Positions 51,445 through 58,661 of a stretch of 64,000 nucleotides of DNA are shown one piece after another; positions within the stretch are counted from its first letter, which is position 1, and each line of letters begins with the position of its first letter. The stretch is from BOG-1155 sp963717985. GTDB taxonomy: Bacteria > Desulfobacterota > Syntrophorhabdia > Syntrophorhabdales > WCHB1-27. The stretch spans positions 186,001 to 250,000 of the forward strand of contig CAVQYC010000006.1 in assembly GCA_963717985.1 (NCBI GenBank), read 5' to 3'. Below the pieces are notes generated by a model. It made no database searches. It was not told the DNA's origin and saw only the letters and a list, made by a program, of their open reading frames with translations. Both the position numbers and the translations under genes were made by a program.

Positions 51445-52468
51445 GGAAACCGACTACCTCTGCATAGATGCCTTCATCAAGGGTGTTGTAGAGGCGCGCA
51501 GCCTCGCCACGGCAATCGAAGCGGGCCTGATCGACCATCTCCTTGAGAACGGACCGAGCACAATGGGGGAAATCGAAAAGCGCTTTGCCATGGACGCGCC
51601 CGGCGCATCACTGCTGCTCGACCTGCTCCGGTTGAACAATGTCACCGAGGAACAGGGGGACAAAATCATGCTCACCCCCGCCTTCATCAAGGCCCTCCGA
51701 TATCGCGATCTCCTGGAGACGAAGCTGGAATTTGCGCATCTCCTTCTCGCCGATTTTACGGAACTCTTTACCGACCTGGTTGCCGGGCCCGGCCGGTTTG
51801 TCGGCAGCTCACGCACCTTCGACCTGTTCTCGTACGGCCGTGCCTTCGAGTACAGCCCGGAAAACTACGCGCTGACAAAACGGTGGGTGGCTATCACCAC
51901 CTCGCTGACGAGATATGAGGCCGCCTCATGCGTCGGGCGCTACGCCTTCGGCCTGCACCGGCGGATGCTCGACATCGGAGGGAACAGCGGAGAGTTCGTC
52001 CTACAAATTTGCAGAAAATATTCAGGGATCAGGGCGAGCGTCCTGGACCTGCCGCTGGTATGCGAGATAGGCCGGGAGCACCTGGCCCACGAGCCCGAGG
52101 CCGAAAGGATAAGCTTCATCAAAGGGAACGCCTTTACCGATCCGCTGCCGGAAACCTTCGACATCATATCCTTCAAATCGATGCTCCACGATTGGCCGGA
52201 AAAGGACGCCTTGATGCTGATCGGAAAGGCTGCCCGGGCCCTGGCGCCCGGAGGCGTCCTGCTCATTTTTGAAAGGGGCCGCATCGCAGTGCACAGGCAC
52301 ACACCGCCCTATTCCGCCATCCCGATCCTCCTTTTCTTCAGGTATTTCCGCGACCCAGCATTTTATGAAAGCCATCTCTCGGCCCTCGGCCTTCAGGACG
52401 TGCGCGTGACGGAGATACTGCTCGACACGCCTTTTTACCTTATTACGGCACGGAAAAGCCGCAAATAA
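51431..52468 (+). CDS. SAM-dependent O-methyltransferase (COMT/ASMT-like)
   Basis: A 345-residue methyltransferase of the small-molecule O-methyltransferase family. An N-terminal winged-helix dimerisation domain (about 10-90; EARSLATAIEAGLIDHLLENG) precedes the catalytic domain with SAM loop MLDIGGNSGEFVLQI, VLDLPLV and the catalytic-base motif SMLHDWPEKDALMLI. It would methylate a hydroxyl of an aromatic or polyketide-like metabolite. It is the last gene of the cluster and starts inside the end of protein C, so all four genes are translationally linked. Confidence 0.92.
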   Translation: MEYSEETDYLCIDAFIKGVVEARSLATAIEAGLIDHLLENGPSTMGEIEKRFAMDAPGASLLLDLLRLNNVTEEQGDKIMLTPAFIKALRYRDLLETKLEFAHLLLADFTELFTDLVAGPGRFVGSSRTFDLFSYGRAFEYSPENYALTKRWVAITTSLTRYEAASCVGRYAFGLHRRMLDIGGNSGEFVLQICRKYSGIRASVLDLPLVCEIGREHLAHEPEAERISFIKGNAFTDPLPETFDIISFKSMLHDWPEKDALMLIGKAARALAPGGVLLIFERGRIAVHRHTPPYSAIPILLFFRYFRDPAFYESHLSALGLQDVRVTEILLDTPFYLITARKSRK

Positions 52469-53006
52469 GCCTTTTTTTACCGCCTCTCAGGCGACGGGGA
52501 AGCTGCCTCTTGATGACGTCTCGCCCCCGCCACACAGCGGAGGGCGGCTGTGTACGAACTGGCCCAAAAACGGGTAGTTTTAGCGCCTTTTCCTGACCGT
52601 GCACCCACGCCCCTTTATGATTCCCTTCTCTTGCAAGGCATTTCAGAAGAGGGGTACACGAAAGTGAACGAAACTGGACGGTTTTAGGGGGGGTATTCGG
52701 GGGCTAGTGCGATTCAGTTGTCAAAGAGCACTGCCGGAGACCTTTCGAATCCGGCTCAAACGGGACGGGGCAATGCCCGTCCTGATAAGATTGTCCTCCT
52801 TTTCCCGCTTCCTGTCAAAGTGACAACCAAGGGTGTCAACCAGGAGCGACAAGGAGAAGTGACAACCAGGCATGACAAAAAGTACCCCGGCGGCACCCCG
52901 GTGAAAACCGGGGTCCAGGCACCTCGGAGTTTTGCGTTGGCGATATTCTTTTGTGGTGACGTCGTGGACGTTGTTCTTAGAGCCGGCAATGTCCTGCTGG
53001 TCAGCT
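52469..53006. other. Intergenic region with short degenerate repeats and a hairpin
   Basis: About 540 bases between the methyltransferase and recQ ends. The start contains a T run after the methyltransferase stop (tttttttac at 52472) but no clear stem. At 52814-52888 several TGACAACCA-like units occur at about 10-25 base spacing (tgacaacca, tgtcaacca, cgacaagga, tgacaacca, tgacaaaaa). An 8-bp hairpin with GAAA loop follows at 52897-52916. No supported gene. Confidence 0.6.
52897..52916. other. 8-bp hairpin with GAAA tetraloop
   Basis: accccggt-gaaa-accggggt is a perfect stem with a stable GNRA loop on the plus strand. It lies about 90 bases past the minus-strand recQ stop and is not followed by a T run. 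Confidence 0.7.
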
Positions 53007-54611
53007 TTAGACTACCCCGTAGAGGATTTCAAGCAGTTCTTTCCCAAACACTTCGATCTTCTGAGGGCCCAGTCCATATACTTCTTCCAGCTCGGCTAAG
53101 GTTCCGGGGGCCTTTCTGGCCAGGTCTTCCAATGTTCGGTTGCTAAAAACCAAAAAGGCCGGCATGTCCAGTCTCCTCGCATATTCAAGTCGCCAGTCTT
53201 TGATGGCCCTCATCCTCGCGGATTCTTGAGCACTCAAGGTCGTTGCAATTCTCTCGATTCGGGGTTTTTTCTCCTTTGATTTTCCCTTCCGGGTAGGTGT
53301 CTTTGTGGGAGCCGTGAGGGTATGCGGAACTCTTCTCGAGGAGCCGGAGTCACATACATCGCAATGGCCGCAGGACTGAATCCGATCGACATCTTTGAAG
53401 TATGTGAGAATTCCGGAGTGCCGGCATTCACCCCCTTCGGCGTACTGAATGATGGCATCCAGAGATCTCCACCGTGCCTTTTTGATTTCAACCGGGGCAT
53501 TGCTTTCACGTATGAAAAACGACTGAAGCCCGCGATCTTTCTTTGCATATAAGAGAAGACAGGTAGAGTGTTCTCCGTCTCGGCCTGCTCGCCCCACTTC
53601 CTGATAGTACGAGTCAAGATTCGCCGGCATCTGATAGTGGACGATGAGTCTCACATCCGGGCTATCTACACCCATGCCGAAGGCATTTGTGGCCACCAGT
53701 ATTCTGACGGCGCCTTTGTCGTATTTGTCTTGTATGGAGTCTCGCTCTTCGCTTGAAAGCCCCGCATGATAGTAATCAACGCCGGGGTACCTCGTGCACA
53801 GTTCACCATGTAGATTCTCACATTGTTTTCGTGTTCCTGCATAAATGATGATCCTTCCATGAGGTGTCCGGTCCAGCGCTTCCCGGACAAGCGTCATCTT
53901 CTCTGTCTCGTCATCGCAGTACTCAACCTGGTAATACAAATTGGGGCGATAGAAGCCGTAGACATGCTGCCTTGGTTCCTTCAACCCCAATTGCTTAGCG
54001 ATGTCTTTCAAAACCTGCGGCGTAGCTGTGGCCGTGGTGGCAAGAATGGGAACATCTGAGCGTAATGTGCGAAGCACATTGAGCTTGCCGTAATCGGGCC
54101 TGAAATCGTGCCCCCACTGAGATACACAATGTGCTTCATCAACGGCAAACAAAGAGATAGGAGCAGTTTTCACCCAGTGCTCAAAACCAGGTTTCTGAAC
54201 TCGTTCGGGAGAAAGATAGAGTAGGAATGAATCGCTTGCCTTAAGCTCGCGGAAAACCCGTCGGTTTTCGGTCGTGTCTTGACTGGAATTAATGCAACCG
54301 CAAGGGATGCCCTTTGCCTTCAAAGCCGACACTTGATCGCGCATGAGTGAAATGAGAGGTGTTATCACCAATGTAATTCCCTTCCGGCAGAGGGAGGGGA
54401 GTTGATAGCAAAGGGATTTTCCTCCGCCTGTCGGCATTACGGCCAGCGTATCCTGTTTGCTCAAAACCGACGAAATAATCTCCCATTGGCCGTGACGAAA
54501 GGACTGAATGCCGAATGAATTGTGTAGAATGTGAAGTATCGCTGATTGTTCCAAAGTATTTCCGCCGTATTTGCGAGGAACCGGCCGTGCGTTATGATCC
54601 AAACCGGCCAT
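53007..54611 (-). CDS. recQ: RecQ-family ATP-dependent DNA helicase
   Basis: A 534-residue helicase. Walker A is MPTGGGKSLCYQLP, the DExH box reads FAVDEAHCVSQWGHDFRPDY, and later motifs include TNAFGMGVDSPDVRLIVHY and QEVGRAGRDG. A zinc-binding module (GGECRHSG...CGHCDVCD) follows. The winged-helix RQC domain seems to be missing: a K/R/T-rich linker (about residues 420-455) leads straight to a C-terminal HRDC domain (RLDMPAFLVFSNRTLEDLA). It unwinds DNA in recombination and repair. A TTG at 54554 is an alternative start. The second insertion sequence lies 131 bp upstream of its start. Confidence 0.93.
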   Translation of the reverse strand: MAGLDHNARPVPRKYGGNTLEQSAILHILHNSFGIQSFRHGQWEIISSVLSKQDTLAVMPTGGGKSLCYQLPSLCRKGITLVITPLISLMRDQVSALKAKGIPCGCINSSQDTTENRRVFRELKASDSFLLYLSPERVQKPGFEHWVKTAPISLFAVDEAHCVSQWGHDFRPDYGKLNVLRTLRSDVPILATTATATPQVLKDIAKQLGLKEPRQHVYGFYRPNLYYQVEYCDDETEKMTLVREALDRTPHGRIIIYAGTRKQCENLHGELCTRYPGVDYYHAGLSSEERDSIQDKYDKGAVRILVATNAFGMGVDSPDVRLIVHYQMPANLDSYYQEVGRAGRDGEHSTCLLLYAKKDRGLQSFFIRESNAPVEIKKARWRSLDAIIQYAEGGECRHSGILTYFKDVDRIQSCGHCDVCDSGSSRRVPHTLTAPTKTPTRKGKSKEKKPRIERIATTLSAQESARMRAIKDWRLEYARRLDMPAFLVFSNRTLEDLARKAPGTLAELEEVYGLGPQKIEVFGKELLEILYGVV

Positions 54612-54726
54612 CCGTTCCGGACGGATCCGGCCACCTGATACTGTGGTGCGCGGCCGCTCCCGTCGAAAGCCATTCAGGTGACGCCGGTCTTTGTGTACTC
54701 TATATCGGTTCTTCCTTCTCTGTCAA

Positions 54727-54742
54727 CGATGTTTTTCTCTTT
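54727..54742. repeat. 16-bp target-site duplication, left of IS copy 2
   Basis: cgatgtttttctcttt is repeated exactly at 56100-56115 on the other side of the element and differs from the target of copy 1. Confidence 0.95.
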
Positions 54743-56099
54743 TGTTGCTGCAATATAATTATGTCACCCCTTAGCTGCAATATGAAAATGTCACCCCCGC
54801 CGATAACAAGGGGCACCGAGGGGAGGTGCTCCGGTGAGAAAAGGAGTGACGTTCATGACGGAAGAGGTAAGGCGGTACGGCGTGGTAGCGGCGGCATTGG
54901 ACGGCAGGATGATGAACGGAGAGGCTGCGGCGGCGTTAGGCGTCTCCCTCCGCCAGCTAAAGAGGATCAAGGCTAAAGTGAAGAAGGAAGGACCTTCCGG
55001 AATTAAGCACGGCAACAGCGGGCGCCCTTCCTGCAGAGCTTTCCCTGCCGGGATGAAAGAGCGGGCGATGAAGCTCGCCAATGAGAAGTATTTCGACTTC
55101 AACTTCTCCCACCTCTCGGAGATGCTGGAAGAGCAGGAAGGGATAAAGATCAACCGCGAGACCTTGCGGCAATGGCTTCGTCCTGAAGGGTTCGGAGGAA
55201 AGGTCCGGAAGCAGCGCAGACATAGGAAGAGAAGAAAACGATCGGAGAAGGAAGGCCATATGCTCTTTTTGGACGGCTCTCCCCATGCGTGGTTCGGGGA
55301 GGAAAAGACAACGCTCCTTCTGTCTACGGACGACTCGACGGGGAAGCCTCTTTATGGGCTGTTTCGAAAGGAAGAAGACCTGGAGGGCTGTTTTGGCGTA
55401 TGCAAAGAGGTCTTTGCCCGTTTCGGCCGGCCCTCGGTCTTCTATCTCGATCGGGCCTCCCAGTTTAAAACCACCCGGCATAAGAGCGATTCTGTCGAGC
55501 CTACCCAGTTCCAGAGAGCCATGAGCGAGCTGGGGATACGGCTCATCTTTGCCCATTCTGCTCAAGCCAGAGGAAGAGGCGAGAGGATCAACAGGACCTT
55601 CCAGGACAGGCTTGTCGCTGAGCTTCGGCTTAAGAATATCGCCGACCGCGAAGGGGCGACGAAGTATCTGAACGAAACCTTCATCCCCAAGTACGCTCGG
55701 CTCTTCGGCGTTGCCCCGGAAGACCCGAAGCCTGCATGGAGACCGCTTCCTCAAGACGCGGACATGCGGAACATCCTTTGTAAGCGATATGAGGCAAAGG
55801 TCAATTACGACAACACGATCTCGGTCGACGGACAGGCGATCCAACTGTTCCCGACAAAGACGAGGCTGAGCTTTGCCAAGGCTTCCGTTACGGCGAATCA
55901 TTGGCTCGACGGAAGCTGGCATGTCTTTCATCATACGGCGGGAGAGGTTCCCTGCAAGCCTATCGAAGGACGCGTCCGGCCGGGGTCCTACATGCGCCCA
56001 GGGCCGGCGAGCGAAGCGAGAGCGTCTCTATGAAAAGGGCCAAGGGGGGGTGACATATTCACGTTGCAAAAAGGGTGACATTTTTATGTTGCAATAACA
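54743..56099 (+). mobile_element. Insertion sequence copy 2 (1357 bp, IS1202/ISNCY-like), intact
   Basis: Same ends (TGTTGCTGCAATATAATTAT and ...ATGTTGCAATAACA), same subterminal repeats and same sequence as copy 1 except for the missing extra T. An intact transposase gene and a complete 16-bp target duplication suggest it can still move. It lies in a non-coding stretch upstream of recQ. Confidence 0.92.
54855..56033 (+). CDS. DDE transposase of IS copy 2
   Basis: A 392-residue transposase. An N-terminal helix-turn-helix (GEAAAALGVSLRQLKRIKAK, about 22-41) and a basic linker (KQRRHRKRRKR) precede the integrase-like catalytic core. The core acids are Asp140 in LFLDGSPHAWF, Asp199 in FYLDRASQF and Glu243 in GRGERINRTF. 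The DGSPHxWF stretch is typical of ISNCY/IS1202-type transposases as I know them. The C-terminal part holds the beta-rich end. ATG 54855 follows AAAGGAG by eight bases; GTG 54834 is an alternative. Confidence 0.92.
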   Translation: MTEEVRRYGVVAAALDGRMMNGEAAAALGVSLRQLKRIKAKVKKEGPSGIKHGNSGRPSCRAFPAGMKERAMKLANEKYFDFNFSHLSEMLEEQEGIKINRETLRQWLRPEGFGGKVRKQRRHRKRRKRSEKEGHMLFLDGSPHAWFGEEKTTLLLSTDDSTGKPLYGLFRKEEDLEGCFGVCKEVFARFGRPSVFYLDRASQFKTTRHKSDSVEPTQFQRAMSELGIRLIFAHSAQARGRGERINRTFQDRLVAELRLKNIADREGATKYLNETFIPKYARLFGVAPEDPKPAWRPLPQDADMRNILCKRYEAKVNYDNTISVDGQAIQLFPTKTRLSFAKASVTANHWLDGSWHVFHHTAGEVPCKPIEGRVRPGSYMRPGPASEARASL

Positions 56100-56115
56100 C
56101 GATGTTTTTCTCTTT
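56100..56115. repeat. 16-bp target-site duplication, right of IS copy 2
   Basis: Exact copy of 54727-54742. The 126 bases after it up to 56241 carry no feature I recognise. Confidence 0.95.
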
Positions 56116-56241
56116 CTCACGGATTCCCCTTCCTCACAACAACCAAGGAGGATCTGTCCGAGAACGGCCTAATGTTTTTCTTGCACTACAGCGTTGGTGG
56201 CGGTTATGATTACCTATTGCAGCGACGGCCTTCTCCCTTTC

Positions 56242-56667
56242 CTAAGCCTCGGGCACAAGCTGCCGGTATGCGAATGACAGCCTGCTTGCGATAATACGGG
56301 TCAAGTTCTTCAATACTTCGAGTCCTTCGCTCGGATAATCTTTTATGGCAGCCTCCACGATTTCGCGGGAGATCTTGATTACGCCCGCGTCCTGGACACA
56401 TTTGGCTGTTGCGGTATACCGGTAGGGTTCGACCAGGGCCGACCATCCGAAGACCTCACCCGGCCGATTGATTACCAGCGTTTCCTCCGTCTCGGGTATC
56501 TCGATATGGATATCACCGGCAGCGAGGAGATAAAAATGGAAGGCGTCTTCGCCTTTCTTGAAGATGACCGAGTTCTTCTTGTAGTTCTGCTCCTCTGCGC
56601 CGCTTGCTATCCTCATGATGAAGCGCTGGCTTGCACCTTTGAAAAGCTCCGACTCCATTATCGCCAT
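56242..56667 (-). CDS. Cyclic-nucleotide-binding domain protein
   Basis: A 141-residue stand-alone cNMP-binding (CAP_ED) domain. It starts MAIMESELFKGASQRFIMRI and has the beta-roll with FKKGEDAFHFYLLAAGDIHIEI and the phosphate-binding cassette GEVFGWSALVEPYRYTATAKC. There is no DNA-binding helix-turn-helix at the C-terminus, so it is not a CRP-type regulator by itself. AGGAGG five bases before the ATG fixes the start. Ligand and partner are unknown. Confidence 0.9.
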   Translation of the reverse strand: MAIMESELFKGASQRFIMRIASGAEEQNYKKNSVIFKKGEDAFHFYLLAAGDIHIEIPETEETLVINRPGEVFGWSALVEPYRYTATAKCVQDAGVIKISREIVEAAIKDYPSEGLEVLKNLTRIIASRLSFAYRQLVPEA

Positions 56668-57122
56668 GGCTACCTCCTTTTCGCGCACCCCCCGCTATCG
56701 AAGAGCACCCGATACTGGTCCTCTTGATAGAATATAGGCCCCAATCGAACCTCCTGCACCAAGCTGCAAGGAATCATCCGATTGACGGTTCCGCTTCACA
56801 GTTGCGTCACACTCAAAAGGGTATTTCGTCCACTACTTTCGTAGCCATACCATGGGGGAAGGCAGACCAAGAAGGCGGAGAAATCCCCCTCCTCTGTTTC
56901 TCCTGGAGAGGATGTTCCTCCTCATTAGTGCTGGAATCGAGCGGTGCGCTTCAAACAAAACGATACAAAATTTCAAACGGCATTCGAGTGGCGGAGTACT
57001 TACGGGTCGGTCGAAAATAGGTTCTGCCAGATGAAAGCGGGCATGGGACGAACTACATTAAATTATCGGACCTATGCTTGGAAGTGGTTATGCCGCAATT
57101 TGAGCATGAAAAGGAGGGACCT
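56668..57122. other. Intergenic region, no gene recognised
   Basis: About 455 bases between the divergent cNMP-domain and cupin genes. It should hold both promoters, but I could not place convincing -35/-10 pairs. Open frames here lack ribosome sites and recognisable content. Confidence 0.45.
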
Positions 57123-57482
57123 ATGAAAAGCATCGAAGTAGAATCGTTTAATTCTCCCGATGAGACAAGGACATTTGATAAGGGCAAGCTCGAACTTGTC
57201 GATGTCAACGGGCGGACGGTTGGAAGGGCAACACTCGAGCCGGGATGGCGGTGGTCGGAATCACTCAAGCCGGTGGCCAAAACAAAGAGCTGTGCGGCCC
57301 CCCATTTCCAGTATCACCTTTCCGGTACACTTCACATAAAGGCTGACGACGGAGAAGAGAGGGACGTGAAGGCGGGAGAGGTTTCCATGTTGGCGGCCGG
57401 CCACGACGCGTGGGTGGTCGGTCATGAGCCTGTCGTGGTGATTGATTTCCAGGGTATGGTGGACTACGCAAAACAGCAGTGA
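57123..57482 (+). CDS. Small cupin-domain protein
   Basis: A 119-residue single cupin. It has metal-site-type histidines in APHFQYHLSGTLHIKADDG and the second cupin motif GEVSMLAAGHDAWVVG. AAGGAGG eight bases before ATG 57123 fixes the start. Cupins bind small molecules or act as isomerases or oxygenases; the function is not predictable. Confidence 0.88.
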   Translation: MKSIEVESFNSPDETRTFDKGKLELVDVNGRTVGRATLEPGWRWSESLKPVAKTKSCAAPHFQYHLSGTLHIKADDGEERDVKAGEVSMLAAGHDAWVVGHEPVVVIDFQGMVDYAKQQ

Positions 57483-57720
57483 AGCGCGCTTCACCTGAGT
57501 GCCAGGTGCTGATTAACTAAGTTGCCCGCCACAGCCGAGCGATAACCCAATTGTGAGGATGCGCGAAGCATCACGCTTGGCCCTATACCTGGTCATTATG
57601 ATGTCCGGCTGTAGTGACAATGCGTCTGCCTTGAAAAGGCAGCGATTCTGCAAAGAAGGCAGGCACACACGGAAATCGACGAATGTGGGTAAGACGGCAT
57701 ATTCACGGTACACTATAGTT

Positions 57721-58353
57721 TCATTGCCGTGGACTGCACCGTGTCTCGTTTGTTTTTGAGATCGTAAAATCAGAGAATGCAAGCAATACCCTCGTTTCGA
57801 TTGCTGCCCCCAAACCATTCGACTCCCACTCAGCAAGCTCCGGACAATTATCATACGTTGCTTCGCCCGTCTCCGTCCAATAGAGAATCGAATCGTCTCG
57901 AATGATCGGATCCGACCAAGATCCTTCAAAGACCTTCTTTCGCTTCTGCAAATCCCATATTATGAGACCACTGGGTCCTGGGCCGGTCGTGCTATCCAGA
58001 ATAAGAAGATTGCCCTTCAGCCCGGCGAAGTATTCGGCCCATTCATTCTTGATTTCGAGATCGTCGTTTCCAACAGCATAAATGCACGGCAGCTTTTCTT
58101 CCGCTCTTGATTTGTGCCTAATAAGCAAGTCTGTACCCACACCATTTTCGACGTCTTTTTCAATTACAAAATACCATGGTGAAGAATAACAGCGGATATG
58201 AAGTGATTCGTCAGAGATGACTTGGCTGGTACCTTCTGCCTGATCCTTTTCAGCCGCCTGCAAGTGTGGAGGACAGACAATGAGCCAAACTGATATGGCA
58301 ACATAAGCACAGATAATATCTAATCTCATTCCCATCAGATATTTTGGCCTCAC
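57721..58353 (-). CDS. Exported protein of unknown function
   Basis: Up to 210 residues from a GTG at 58353; ATGs at 58335 and 58329 are alternatives. An N-terminal signal-like stretch (IICAYVAISVWLIVCPPHLQAA) is followed by a beta-rich body with WYFVIEKDVENG, LLILDSTTGPGPSGLIIWDL and SILYWTETGEATYDN. The WDL/W pattern hints at a short propeller-like strand set, which is only a guess. No family recognised. It lies alone in a weakly coding part of the window. Confidence 0.6.
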   Translation of the reverse strand: MRPKYLMGMRLDIICAYVAISVWLIVCPPHLQAAEKDQAEGTSQVISDESLHIRCYSSPWYFVIEKDVENGVGTDLLIRHKSRAEEKLPCIYAVGNDDLEIKNEWAEYFAGLKGNLLILDSTTGPGPSGLIIWDLQKRKKVFEGSWSDPIIRDDSILYWTETGEATYDNCPELAEWESNGLGAAIETRVLLAFSDFTISKTNETRCSPRQ

Positions 58354-58661
58354 ACGATGTATGATAGCATGGTTGAGTCAGCCTAGTCCATTTCAGGCTT
58401 AATCAATGCCAACTTTTCTCCATAGAGCCACGCTTTCGAAGCGTAATCTTCACTGTCGGTAGCGGACTCCGTATGCTCTCTTTGTAGGTAGGTGAACGCA
58501 TCGAGCGAGGGGTCGAGGAGAACTTCCTGCAATGGTGTTTTTGTTCGCGCTCAGTTTCGTGCAACAATTCTTCCGGTAATCGTTGGGGAAGGTTGGTGGA
58601 GTATTTTCCACGAAAAAGGGCAGGCCTTCTAAAGACCCGCCCCTTGATGATCGAAGAGGGC
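58354..58661. other. Intergenic region before the repeat protein
   Basis: About 308 bases. It holds the terminator of the repeat protein gene (58613-58642) near its right end. Nothing else is recognised. Confidence 0.5.
58613..58642 (-). terminator. Rho-independent terminator of the repeat protein gene
   Basis: On the minus strand a GGGCGGG/CCTGCCC stem (one G-T pair, 12-base loop) is followed by TTTTT, 19 bases after the stop codon. Confidence 0.75.

Noticed and set aside
48420..52468. RiPP precursor peptide near the radical SAM gene
   Set aside because: No short gene with a ribosome site and leader-core pattern was found within or beside the cluster.
640..56099. Composite transposon formed by the two insertion sequences
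   Set aside because: Each copy has its own distinct 16-bp target duplication, and the interval holds core housekeeping genes, so they are separate insertions.
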